Part shown: positions 1 to 8,948 of the stretch, in pieces | How positions within the stretch are numbered: position 1 is the first letter of the stretch | Layout of the letters: each line of letters starts with the position of its first letter | Assembly (NCBI RefSeq): GCF_900109375.1 | Contig: NZ_FOAB01000007.1 | Coordinates: forward strand, 310,001-374,000 | From: Aquimarina amphilecti | Lineage (GTDB): Bacteria; Bacteroidota; Bacteroidia; Flavobacteriales; Flavobacteriaceae | Direction: 5' to 3' | Length of the DNA stretch: 64,000 nucleotides | Translations under genes and position numbers: made by a program | Notes under the pieces: model-generated | Databases searched by the model: none | What the model was told of the DNA's origin: nothing | What the model saw: only the letters and a program-made list of their open reading frames with translations

Positions 1-31
1 ACTATACAAGATTAATATATCAATAAAAAAC

Positions 32-55
32 ATTAAATTGGTCAACCAATTTAAT
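32..55. promoter_or_regulatory. 24-bp palindrome, possible operator of the PL6 lyase gene
   Basis: Two perfect 11-base arms (ATTAAATTGGT and its complement) flank a 2-base centre, about 105 bases before the start of the secreted PL6 gene. The core TTGGTCAACCAA resembles the TGGT-N-ACCA half-sites bound by FadR-type GntR regulators, which control some alginate loci in flavobacteria. No GntR gene is in the window, so the assignment to a regulator is inference. It could also be the terminator of a gene lying to the left. Confidence 0.4.
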
Positions 56-160
56 TTAACATTATAAAAACTAATCCTCGCTTTTAAAACCTAAACATAA
101 GAATCAAACCAGAACGCGAAGACTAGCTCATTTCGAAACTAACTATTTAACACATTTTAT

Positions 161-3100
161 ATGAAAAATCTTCACGAATTTTGGCGTTTTAAAAAACATA
201 ATTCACACGTTTTACCTTATAAAAAACAATCAAAAAAAAAGAGGTTAAAAGAATTATTCCTTATTTTCTTTCTTTTTTCCACTCACATTTTCGCTACAGA
301 ATACACGGTTAATTCAATAGAAAGTTTTAATAACTTGAATTTGTTACCAGGTGATGTGGTTATATGGGAAAATGGTACTTACAGCGAGGACGAAAGACTC
401 GTATTCAATGCCAACGGGACCTCATCAAACCCTATTATCTTAAAAGCCCAAACTCCTGGGGGTGTAGTTTTTAATAATGGGCTACAAATGAATATTGCAG
501 GAAACCATCTAATAGTCGAAGGGTTTCATTGGAAAGGAGGCTATGGCGCTAGTAATTTTATCCAATTTAGAAATGGGACTACCTACGCGCAAAATTCAAC
601 AATTCAGAATTGTGTAATTGATGGTTTAGGAGTTGAACCTGGAGATGCTGCAGAGGCTGAACAGGATGGTGCAATTGTGAAACATCGATGGATTGTATTA
701 TATGGAAATAATAACAATGTATTAAATTGTTCTTTTTTGAATAAATCTACTGCCGGAGCCTTAGTTTTGGTTGAATTAGAATACAATGCAGAAGATAACC
801 GATGCGCCATTGTTGGACACACTATAAACAACAATTATTTCTATAAATACGAAAAAATGGATCCTTCACTATCAAACTCTGGTGATAGCGAAACAATCCG
901 AGTAGGAACTAGTGAATTTCAAAACGTAGATTGTAGAACAACAGTTAGCAATAATTATTTTGTTGAAGCCGACGGAGAAAATGAAATTATAACTAATAAA
1001 AGTGACAATAATGTATATCAAAATAACACTTTTAGAAGATGTAGAGGATCATTAACTCTACGCCACGGTTCTGGTGCAACCGTCGAAGGGAATTATTTTT
1101 TAGGAGAAAACGTTGATGGAACGGGAGGAATTCGAATAGTAGATAGTGATCATACAATAAGTAATAATTACATTCAAGATTGTATCACCGTTATTAATCA
1201 AGCAAAATGGAATAACGGGATTACATTTATGGGAGGTTCTACCAATTCTCAAGATAATTGCACTTCTGCAAGTGTTTCTAATGGCTATCAAGAATCAGAG
1301 GACATTACCGTTTCAAACAATACTTTAATTAATACCAATGCTCCATTATTCTTTAACGGAGATAAAGGTACTAATAACAACACTGGTAACGTTTCTGATA
1401 ATGTTATTTTCTTTTCGAGTAATTCATCCAATATCACTAATGTTATTACAGAAGATGATAATGGAGATTTCTCAGATATTGGATCATCATTATCTTATTC
1501 AGGAAATATATATGATAATACAAATTTAGGCGAAACAATAAGTGGTTTCTCTTCAACAAATTTAACAACAACGACTAATGGCGAAATCTTCGATATTTCG
1601 GGGACTACTGCGGGGGCTAACATTTCTCAATCTCCTTACTCTGATAGCGATGTAGCTATAATCGTTGGAGCCTGTTTCGTTAATTATATTGGGAATTCTT
1701 TGAATTCTTGCAGTAATACACCTCCAACAGACATATTAAACGTATCCACTCTTAGTGATTTTAGCGCAAGCGCAAGCAGTAAAACACTGAACATTACATC
1801 TAATGTAAACTGGGCTGTATCAGATAATAGCTCATGGATTTCAGTAAATCCTACATCCGGAGTTAATAATGGTAATACAATTATTACAGTCACTGCTAAT
1901 ACACAAACCTCAACAAGAACTGGTATCATAACGATAACTGGAGGTTCGATAACCAGAACAATCGATATCACTCAATTAGGCATTACACAGGATATTTCAG
2001 TAAATTCAGTAATTCTTACGCCCAATGATACTTCTCTAGAGATTGGAAACACACAACAATTAACAGCTACCATATCACCTACTAACGCTACCAATCAAAA
2101 TGTAGTTTATAGTAGTAATGATAGTACTATCGTTACCGTTGATGCTAATGGATTGATCAATGCCGTAAACATTGGAGAAGCTATTATAACAGTTACTACA
2201 GATGATGGAGGGTTTACAGATACAACGACCGTAGTTATAACTCCTTCTTCTACAGGAAATAATCTAGCCTTAAACAAACCTGTAACAGGTATGGGGACTC
2301 CTGACGGAAACAATATTGTCTCTAATCTAGTTGATGGATCCACCAATTCTCGTTGGTCTGTTAATGGTTTTCCAAAATCCTTTACAGTAGATCTTGGAGA
2401 TATTTTTGACATTAATAAAACAGAACTAATTTTTTATCAAGATCGAGCATATCAATATAAAATAGCAATAGCTACTGAATCTAATGGTACTTACACCGAA
2501 ATAATTGATAGAAGCAATAACGCTACACCTGGAACTGCTACAAATCCAGTAACCGATAACTTCTCACCTATAAATGCTCGTTATATTAGAGTAACTGTAT
2601 CAGGCGCGTCAGTTTATTCTGGATCTTGGGTAAGCGTATCAGAGTTTAGAGTTTTCGGTAACACTGTTGATATTTCAAATTGTGCTACAGGAAGCAACCT
2701 ATCTTTAAATGCAAATCTTTCTTCTTATAGCGATCAACAAACTACAAATCCCGCAAGTAATCTAATAGATAACAACACAGATAGTAGATGGTCTGCTGAA
2801 GGTTTTCCTCAAAATGCAATAATAGACCTTGGAGATGAATATACTATTAACGAAATAAATTTATATCCATATAACAATAGAGCATATCAGTTTACCATAG
2901 AAGGTTCTAATACTTCTGCTAGTTCTGGATTTTCGATGTTAAATGATGCTTCCAATAATACTTCTGGCGGTTCAGCAATTAACAGAAGTTTTTCCGCACA
3001 ATCTGTCAGATATATCAAACTAACAATTACAGGTGCATCTGGATATTCGGGCAACTGGTCTTCTATTAACGAATTTGAAGTGATTTGTTCTGGCGCTCAA

Positions 3101-3385
3101 AATTTATCCAATAGAACTGGAAATAAAGAATTTGCAAATATTTTGATCTATCCAAACCCTTTCACCACAAGTTTAACAATAGAGTTACCTAAAAACAATA
3201 CAGAAATCACTAGCGCACAACTTATAGATGTATTTGGTAGAGAAGTTTATAATACAACTGTTTTGAAATCATCTAACAGCATCAATTTTTCTACAAATCT
3301 ACCCAAAGGTATTTATTTCCTTAGGCTATTAAACTCTGCTAACAAGGTAATTAAAACGACTAAAGTCATTAGCAATACTGATTAA
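161..3385 (+). CDS. Secreted modular PL6-family polysaccharide lyase with BACON, Big2, two F5/8C modules and T9SS sorting domain
   Basis: Predicted extracellular beta-elimination lyase of the chondroitinase B / alginate lyase family PL6. Residues about 46-520 form the right-handed beta-helix, rich in Asn ladders. The catalytic pair of the family is visible as Lys280 (in NKSDNN) and Arg301 (in LRHG), 21 residues apart as in Pedobacter chondroitinase B (Lys250/Arg271). A BACON domain (about 525-606), a bacterial Ig-like Big2 domain (608-695), two discoidin/F5-8C carbohydrate-binding modules (700-833 and 846-977) and a type A T9SS C-terminal sorting domain (from about 994, beginning IYPNPF) follow. 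The signal peptide has a long basic n-region of about 30 residues before the hydrophobic core, with likely cleavage after Ala45; no other Met lies between. The gene stands alone, with a strong hairpin after it. The substrate (alginate or a chondroitin-like polymer) cannot be settled from sequence; alginate is favoured by the marine setting. Confidence 0.9.
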   Translation: MKNLHEFWRFKKHNSHVLPYKKQSKKKRLKELFLIFFLFSTHIFATEYTVNSIESFNNLNLLPGDVVIWENGTYSEDERLVFNANGTSSNPIILKAQTPGGVVFNNGLQMNIAGNHLIVEGFHWKGGYGASNFIQFRNGTTYAQNSTIQNCVIDGLGVEPGDAAEAEQDGAIVKHRWIVLYGNNNNVLNCSFLNKSTAGALVLVELEYNAEDNRCAIVGHTINNNYFYKYEKMDPSLSNSGDSETIRVGTSEFQNVDCRTTVSNNYFVEADGENEIITNKSDNNVYQNNTFRRCRGSLTLRHGSGATVEGNYFLGENVDGTGGIRIVDSDHTISNNYIQDCITVINQAKWNNGITFMGGSTNSQDNCTSASVSNGYQESEDITVSNNTLINTNAPLFFNGDKGTNNNTGNVSDNVIFFSSNSSNITNVITEDDNGDFSDIGSSLSYSGNIYDNTNLGETISGFSSTNLTTTTNGEIFDISGTTAGANISQSPYSDSDVAIIVGACFVNYIGNSLNSCSNTPPTDILNVSTLSDFSASASSKTLNITSNVNWAVSDNSSWISVNPTSGVNNGNTIITVTANTQTSTRTGIITITGGSITRTIDITQLGITQDISVNSVILTPNDTSLEIGNTQQLTATISPTNATNQNVVYSSNDSTIVTVDANGLINAVNIGEAIITVTTDDGGFTDTTTVVITPSSTGNNLALNKPVTGMGTPDGNNIVSNLVDGSTNSRWSVNGFPKSFTVDLGDIFDINKTELIFYQDRAYQYKIAIATESNGTYTEIIDRSNNATPGTATNPVTDNFSPINARYIRVTVSGASVYSGSWVSVSEFRVFGNTVDISNCATGSNLSLNANLSSYSDQQTTNPASNLIDNNTDSRWSAEGFPQNAIIDLGDEYTINEINLYPYNNRAYQFTIEGSNTSASSGFSMLNDASNNTSGGSAINRSFSAQSVRYIKLTITGASGYSGNWSSINEFEVICSGAQNLSNRTGNKEFANILIYPNPFTTSLTIELPKNNTEITSAQLIDVFGREVYNTTVLKSSNSINFSTNLPKGIYFLRLLNSANKVIKTTKVISNTD

Positions 3386-3409
3386 AATTTTGGTTTTATA
3401 AATTCTATA

Positions 3410-3455
3410 AACTAAGGTTGAATTTAAAGTAAAAACTAAAAATTCAACCTTAGTT
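3410..3455. terminator. Bidirectional hairpin terminator between the PL6 lyase and ada
   Basis: Perfect 16-base arms (3410-3425 and 3440-3455) separated by a 14-base loop, lying between two convergent genes. The stem can form in either transcript. The T-run after it is weak on the plus strand. Confidence 0.75.
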
Positions 3456-3477
3456 ATTTCTAATGAGATGGTAAGAA

Positions 3478-4530
3478 TTATAGGTTTTTTTCTTCATGAG
3501 ATAACAACCATTTTTTTCGTTCTATTCCGCCGCTATATCCGGTCATACTCCCATCTTTTCCGATCACCCTATGGCAAGGAATTAATATAGCGATCCTATT
3601 ACATCCATTGGCAGAAGCTACAGCTCTGATCGCAGTCGGCTTATATATTCTTTCTGCCTGTTTTTTATATGTACTTTTTTCTCCATATTGGATTTCCAGT
3701 AAACTATTCCAAACTATATTCTGAAACTCGGTTCCTGGGGTTTCTAGCAATACATCAAAGACTTTTCTTTTCCCTTCAAAATACTCAGTAACTTCCTTTT
3801 TTGCTCGCTTAATATGTTTATTACTTCCAGCTAATATCGTTGCATTTAACCTCTTTTGTAAATCCTCAAATTCGGCTTCTAACATTCTTCTATCCACGAA
3901 TTCTAAAAGACAAACTCCATTTTCGGTTGCGCAAATAAACATTGGCCCCAAAGGAGTTGTTAATCTACTTATGAGTATCACAGTATTATCTGTACTTTTT
4001 TTCGGAGAACTTCCAATCACCTTTTTAAAGGTATACCCAAAGCCACTCAAAGATTCATACCCCATATCAAAGGCAGTATGTGTAGCATTTTTACCCTTCT
4101 TTAACTCCTGAAAAGCATTATTAATCCGGTACATCCTTTGATAACTTTGAAATGTCATCCCATAGTTTTTATTAAACCACCTTCTTACAAGTTCTGGACT
4201 AATTGCTAGTTCACGTAATTGATCATCTGTAATTTTCTCTTTTGGATTTTGCTGAACTAAAGCTATTGCTTTTTCTACCTGATCAGGAGCTTCATTAGCA
4301 TTCTCAGTTGGCTTACAAATTTTACAAGGTCTATACCCATTATCTAGTGCTTCTTTAAATGAAGTATAAAACTCTACATTTTGTAGTTTAGGTTTCCTTG
4401 CTCTGCACGTAGCTATACAAAAAACAGATGTTGTTTTTACACCTACAAAAAAAATACCTACAAAGCTTTCTTTACGCTCTAACAAAGCTTCATAATACAG
4501 TTCTATCGTTGAGTTTTCTGTAATTAACAT
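3478..4530 (-). CDS. ada: Bifunctional DNA repair methyltransferase / AraC-type activator Ada
   Basis: Removes methyl groups from alkylated DNA by irreversible transfer to its own cysteines, and when methylated activates the adaptive response. The order of parts matches E. coli Ada: an N-terminal zinc domain with Cys38, Cys42, Cys69 and Cys72 (the same numbers as in E. coli), an AraC-type helix-turn-helix region at about 85-175, and a C-terminal O6-alkylguanine-DNA methyltransferase domain with the PCHRV active site (Cys319). Its length, 350 residues, is typical. It starts 2 bases after the stop of the PEP-mutase-like gene, so the two are probably cotranscribed. A methyl-responsive operon is the expected regulation, by analogy. 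Confidence 0.95.
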   Translation of the reverse strand: MLITENSTIELYYEALLERKESFVGIFFVGVKTTSVFCIATCRARKPKLQNVEFYTSFKEALDNGYRPCKICKPTENANEAPDQVEKAIALVQQNPKEKITDDQLRELAISPELVRRWFNKNYGMTFQSYQRMYRINNAFQELKKGKNATHTAFDMGYESLSGFGYTFKKVIGSSPKKSTDNTVILISRLTTPLGPMFICATENGVCLLEFVDRRMLEAEFEDLQKRLNATILAGSNKHIKRAKKEVTEYFEGKRKVFDVLLETPGTEFQNIVWNSLLEIQYGEKSTYKKQAERIYKPTAIRAVASANGCNRIAILIPCHRVIGKDGSMTGYSGGIERKKWLLSHEEKNL

Positions 4531-4532
4531 AT

Positions 4533-5288
4533 CTAAAAAATAGATTGGAATGATCGCTGATCTATAATATCTTTAGTGATTCTTTCTAATTGACTATACA
4601 TTGTATCAAACAGAAAATTACCCATACTAATTCGTTGTACTCCTAAGCTACTCAATGTATTAAAATCAGGTAAGTTAGGCATACACATCACATTGATTGG
4701 TAAGGAGGTACAATTTACAATTTCCCTGATATCTGATTCATTTTCAATACAAGGTGTAAAAATCCCATTAGCACCTGCATTTTCATATAATTTAATACGT
4801 TTTTTGGTTTCTTCTATAACATCAGAATGTTTTAGCAAAAAAGTATCTGTTCGCACATTTATAAAAACATCAATATTTTCTTTCGATAAAACATTTATTA
4901 CATCAATCAAGGTACTAGCAAACTTTTCTCCATTTAATAATATTCTTTCATCTTTTACAATACTATCTTCTATATTTATCCCTACTACTCCCAAAGCTAC
5001 CAATTCTTTAATATGCTCTGCAATGATTATTGGGTCTCTGCTATAACCTGATTCTAAATCAACTGATAATGGAAGATTGGTATTTGTGACTATTTGTTTT
5101 ACAAAATAAATTAATTCAGAAAAACCCATTTGCTCTCCATCTTGATATCCTAACAAGGCAGCAATAGCAGAACTAGAGGTCCCTATAGCCTGGAAACCTA
5201 ATTTTTCTGCAGTTTTAGCACTAGGAACATCCCAAACATTCCCCAAAAGTAAAGGTGTTTTTTGATTATGTAACTCTTTAAAATTCAT
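4533..5288 (-). CDS. Isocitrate lyase / phosphoenolpyruvate mutase family protein
   Basis: A 251-residue (beta/alpha)8 protein of the PEP mutase / isocitrate lyase superfamily. Visible family traits are the N-terminal LLLGNVWDVPSA stretch, GTSSSAIAALLGYQDGE, and the Mg-binding region VDLESGYSRDP followed by GINIEDS. These proteins cleave or rearrange C-C or P-C bonds in 2-oxo or 2-hydroxy acids; the specific substrate here is unknown. The reading frame stays open upstream to 5351, but the Met at 5288 is preferred because conserved sequence begins right after it. The canonical isocitrate lyase KKCGH motif is absent, so this is not the glyoxylate-shunt enzyme. It is followed after 2 bases by ada. 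Confidence 0.8.
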   Translation of the reverse strand: MNFKELHNQKTPLLLGNVWDVPSAKTAEKLGFQAIGTSSSAIAALLGYQDGEQMGFSELIYFVKQIVTNTNLPLSVDLESGYSRDPIIIAEHIKELVALGVVGINIEDSIVKDERILLNGEKFASTLIDVINVLSKENIDVFINVRTDTFLLKHSDVIEETKKRIKLYENAGANGIFTPCIENESDIREIVNCTSLPINVMCMPNLPDFNTLSSLGVQRISMGNFLFDTMYSQLERITKDIIDQRSFQSIF

Positions 5289-5371
5289 TGTCTTTTGTTT
5301 TACACAAAAGTACCGCTGATGATACTTAGTGAACAACCGAAAATTGGACAAGTATTTTTATTCTGAAGAAT

Positions 5372-6640
5372 TTATTTTTCGGAAAACTGAAGAATCATAT
5401 CCAAATTAGACTGTAATTCATTAAGTTGCCATTGTCTTACCTTAGCTTTATTAGCCAATACAATAGCACGGCGGATTGCCTCTTCAGCTTCTTTTATTTT
5501 TTTTCTAGCAGTATATATTTTTGATAAACCATCATAAGCACGAAATGAATTAGGGTGCTTTTCGAGACTCTTTCTAAAAGTTACTTCCGCTTCATTATAC
5601 TTTTTGTCTTCCAACTGATATCCTCCTAATACACTATAAAAAATATCTAAAGAATTTGGAAAATGAGAGGTGATTTCAGATTCTAATATTGTAATATCTG
5701 CTTTTAAATTATTGCGATAATAATAGTTCATCATATTACCAAAGTTATAAGCTGGTAAAGAGAACTGCGTAGTAAATTCTGTGTTCAATTTTTTATAATA
5801 ATCTATCAAATCTTGTGAAGATGAAAATGAATAAAATGTATCTCGATCAACTTCCCAGTCTTTAAATATTTGAAATAATGCTTCTTTTAATGCTGTCATA
5901 TGTACCGACCCATGATTCTCATTCTTATAATAGGTAAAACTCCATCTACTATCATAAGGAAAATATTTATCTAACACTCCTACAAATCCTCTGACACCCA
6001 TTCCTGGTGAATTAGCTAGTGATAAAAATAAGTTAGAACTTAGTGCTTCTTTATCTTTAAAAACAGTATCTGCTGTTTTGGTAAGCGCATAGTCATTCCA
6101 CCATAAAGAAGGATCAATAGCTATAAAACTATCAAAAACAGTAGGTTTTTTTATATAATAATTAGCTACAAACAAACCTCCCATAGAATGTCCTACCAAA
6201 ATATCATAAGAGGATGTTCTATATTTCTTATTTACTAAAGGCTTTAATTCTTTTTCTAAAAAAGACATAAATTTATTGGCGCTTCCGCCTTCTGATCCTC
6301 CTGAATTGGGGCGACAATATTCTCGATACTTGGTGCTGCCTTTATCAGAAATTCCAACTACAATCATTTCTGGAATTTTATCCGCTACGCTCGACAAAAA
6401 TTCAATCAATCCAGAATCATGATAAAAATTATAATCTCCATCCATTAAATAAATAACTGGAAAATTACCTTGGTCACTATTAAAATAACTAGGTGGCAAA
6501 TACACCTGAAAACTTCTTTCTTCCTGTAAAATACTGGAATCGAAGGAATGTCTTTCTACAGGAATCAATGCGTTGTTTGTATGCTGACCAAACGTACTAG
6601 CTGTAACAATTAATAGAAGTAAGAATATATAATGTTTCAT
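5372..6640 (-). CDS. Secreted alpha/beta-hydrolase (esterase D/IroE-like) with C-terminal TPR
   Basis: Starts with a clear signal peptide (hydrophobic to about residue 18, ending FGQ). Residues about 20-280 are an Esterase-family alpha/beta hydrolase: VIYLMDGDYNFY strand, nucleophile elbow GHSMGG, and a C-terminal NHGSVH with the likely catalytic His. Residues about 330-415 carry tetratricopeptide repeats (for example AEVTFRKSLEKHPNSFRAYD). Related enzymes hydrolyse siderophore esters or carbohydrate esters, but no siderophore genes lie nearby, so the substrate is unknown. The gene ends 20 bases from the extended frame of the PEP-mutase-like gene and may be read together with it. Confidence 0.8.
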   Translation of the reverse strand: MKHYIFLLLLIVTASTFGQHTNNALIPVERHSFDSSILQEERSFQVYLPPSYFNSDQGNFPVIYLMDGDYNFYHDSGLIEFLSSVADKIPEMIVVGISDKGSTKYREYCRPNSGGSEGGSANKFMSFLEKELKPLVNKKYRTSSYDILVGHSMGGLFVANYYIKKPTVFDSFIAIDPSLWWNDYALTKTADTVFKDKEALSSNLFLSLANSPGMGVRGFVGVLDKYFPYDSRWSFTYYKNENHGSVHMTALKEALFQIFKDWEVDRDTFYSFSSSQDLIDYYKKLNTEFTTQFSLPAYNFGNMMNYYYRNNLKADITILESEITSHFPNSLDIFYSVLGGYQLEDKKYNEAEVTFRKSLEKHPNSFRAYDGLSKIYTARKKIKEAEEAIRRAIVLANKAKVRQWQLNELQSNLDMILQFSEK

Positions 6641-6795
6641 AATTGTTATTTAAAAACCCAGAGAAGAGTCTTTGTATTGCAAAATAAGAAACATCAGTTA
6701 TGATACTTTAAAAATTATGGTAAATTTAAATCAAACTATTATGAATTAACCAACCAAGATGAGTAATAAAAAGACTCTAAGTATTGTTAAAATAA

Positions 6796-7197
6796 TTATT
6801 CTATGGATGCTATATATTCTAAAAACAACTTACAACCTGCTATAGCCCAAGCATAAGTTTCGGATAATTGTTTTTCGTTATTAGCTTGAGAACGTTCTCC
6901 TTCTTCTAAACAGATATTGGTAATACGATGTATTGCAGCTTCCATTAAATTATAAAGTCGATCATCAGATTGTTTGATAACAGGAGATTGATTAGCTATC
7001 TCTAATTTATTCTTTATGTCTGCAATCTCACTTCCTACACCGATCTTCATGACCTGCATCATAGACACTAAACGTATTAATTCTGATAAAAAATCTCTTG
7101 GCTTACACAAATAACCAGATCGCGCAGGATTAGGAATTGCATCCGTACCGCCCTCACTTATAATTTGCTTAACCATCAAAGAAAACGTGGTTGACAT
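6796..7197 (-). CDS. Hypothetical protein, 133 residues
   Basis: Not recognised. A soluble, mostly helical protein with no signal peptide or membrane segment. It contains two Cys residues in weakly spaced positions and a Met-rich helix (VSMMQVMK). The frame is well coded and isolated: a palindrome lies about 107 bases upstream and the esterase gene lies downstream on the same strand with a 155-base gap. A single-gene unit is likely. Function unknown. Confidence 0.6.
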   Translation of the reverse strand: MSTTFSLMVKQIISEGGTDAIPNPARSGYLCKPRDFLSELIRLVSMMQVMKIGVGSEIADIKNKLEIANQSPVIKQSDDRLYNLMEAAIHRITNICLEEGERSQANNEKQLSETYAWAIAGCKLFLEYIASIE

Positions 7198-7541
7198 CTT
7201 GATAGTCTTTAAATTTGTTGGTTATCAGATTGTTATAAAGTTCCAAAACTACAGAACTAAGCGCTCATAAAAAATGGGTAAAATCCCCCGTTTTTTAAAT
7301 ATGCAATAATAGGGAATTTTCCCTATTATTGGTTGATTTAAAAATTACAAGTAGTTTACTCCTTCCTTACCGAAATGAGTTTAGTAGAGTTACGTTAAAA
7401 AAAGGAGTTTAGGAACACTTGGATATCAGCAGAATACGGTATCACATATTAATATTAGTAATTAAGCAACTATTAACTTAGTTAAGATAGCGTTTAATTT
7501 GGGTTTTTATCGCTGTAACAACTTTACAATAAAACCAAAGC
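7198..7541. other. Non-coding gap between the 133-residue gene and the exporter operon
   Basis: No convincing ORF. It holds the end of the exporter operon, a strong palindrome at 7304-7331 and presumably the promoter of the 133-residue gene. The rest looks AT-rich and unstructured. Confidence 0.5.
7304..7331. promoter_or_regulatory. 28-bp perfect palindrome upstream of the 133-residue gene
   Basis: Two 13-base arms (CAATAATAGGGAA and its complement) with a 2-base centre. It lies 107 bases before the start of the gene at 7197 and 210 bases after the end of the tolC-like gene. It lacks the T-run expected of an intrinsic terminator on the minus strand, so an operator is possible, but a late terminator of the exporter operon cannot be excluded. 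Confidence 0.45.
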
Positions 7542-8945
7542 TTATAAACTTTCTGGATTTAAAGCTAAGTTTTTGAATAATTTAGCTTTTGTATCAAAAT
7601 ATTTGTTTTGTAGTTTATTTCGTTTTAATTGAGCATCTATGAGCTTACTTTCTCTAGAATTAATCAAAAACAAAGAACTTTCTCCAAAACTAAACTTTCG
7701 TTCTTCAGCTCTTAATAATGTGGTATAATCGCTAACAATATCTGCTATCAATTTGTTTTGAACTTTAAAAGAATCCAGTTCGTTGTTAATAGCATTTACC
7801 TTATTTTCAATTTGCAATTGTACGCTTGCCAGCTCATATTGACTATCTTGGATTTTATACTTAGCTAATTTTACGGCACCACGTTCTTTTCGTAAAAACA
7901 ATGGAAACTGAAATGCTACTCCACCTTTATAGTCAGCGGTATTAAAGGAGTTCGCTACTTCTGGTGAAGGAGTTAGAAAATTATATTCTAAATTGATTTT
8001 AGGCAATAACTTATTTGCTTTTAATTTACGGTCTACTTCTAAACCTTCTATTTTATAGTTTAAAGATCTTAATTTAGGATGATTTACCAAATCTACTTCT
8101 GTAAACAATGCTTGCTGTATTTGCAAAGTTTCATCAATTACTACATCAACCTCATTATCCGGAATTACATTAGGTTGCAACTCTACCGGAATACTATTTC
8201 CGATCCATAGATAATTAGATAACTCTAGACTTGATTTCATGAATTTTACTTTAGCTTGCTCTAAACTTAATAGACGATTCTGAACAGTAATCTGCGCTTC
8301 TACTGTATCTATTATTGCTTTATCTCCTGCCAAAGCACTCTTTTTAACACCGTCAAAACGTGTTCTAGCATTAATCAAAAAACTCTGATAAATCTCTTTT
8401 TCGTTATAAGCTTCTAACCAATTAAAATAAGCTAGAGATGCATTATACAATATTGTATTTACCAAAATATCACGATCCACTTTCGTTTGCTCTCTAAATA
8501 ATTTCGCTTTTTTAAGTGCAGCCATACGATCATTAATCAATAACCCTTGTGCAATTGGGACAGATATCCCAGCACTATATAAGCCTTCATCTGGAACTGT
8601 TCTTTCTGGATTTAGAAATATTCCTTCATTCTGTTCAAAATTAGCTTTCAATTCTATTCCGTACCAAGTGGGTACTTTAAAAGTAGCGTTCAGCAAATCA
8701 TAATATTCTGAACCTTTGAATTTTTTTCGATCATAATCAACTTCGATCTTAGGGTCAAAACCTCCTCTAGATTTTAATAGATTTGCCTCTCCTACACTTA
8801 TATTTAATTCTGCTTGTTTTGCAACAGGATGATGTTTCTTTACAAAACCTAAATATTCTCTAAAATTTAGTGTAACCGAGTCTTGTTCCTGAGCATACAA
8901 AACAGTAGTCAAAAAAAGAAAACTGTACAACAAAAGTTTGTTCAT
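7542..8945 (-). CDS. TolC-family outer membrane efflux channel
   Basis: A 467-residue outer membrane factor with a signal peptide (MNKLLLYSFLFLTTVLYAQ) and two long alpha-helical coiled-coil halves typical of TolC (repeated patterns around residues 120-240 and 330-460). It forms the outer membrane exit of a tripartite exporter. Last gene of the TetR / ABC / HlyD / TolC operon, 3 bases after the HlyD stop. Substrate unknown. Confidence 0.88.
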   Translation of the reverse strand: MNKLLLYSFLFLTTVLYAQEQDSVTLNFREYLGFVKKHHPVAKQAELNISVGEANLLKSRGGFDPKIEVDYDRKKFKGSEYYDLLNATFKVPTWYGIELKANFEQNEGIFLNPERTVPDEGLYSAGISVPIAQGLLINDRMAALKKAKLFREQTKVDRDILVNTILYNASLAYFNWLEAYNEKEIYQSFLINARTRFDGVKKSALAGDKAIIDTVEAQITVQNRLLSLEQAKVKFMKSSLELSNYLWIGNSIPVELQPNVIPDNEVDVVIDETLQIQQALFTEVDLVNHPKLRSLNYKIEGLEVDRKLKANKLLPKINLEYNFLTPSPEVANSFNTADYKGGVAFQFPLFLRKERGAVKLAKYKIQDSQYELASVQLQIENKVNAINNELDSFKVQNKLIADIVSDYTTLLRAEERKFSFGESSLFLINSRESKLIDAQLKRNKLQNKYFDTKAKLFKNLALNPESL

Positions 8946-8948
8946 AGG

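Noticed and set aside
1684..1971. Minus-strand ORF inside the PL6 gene
   Set aside because: Shadow of the BACON region; the plus-strand protein is clearly real.
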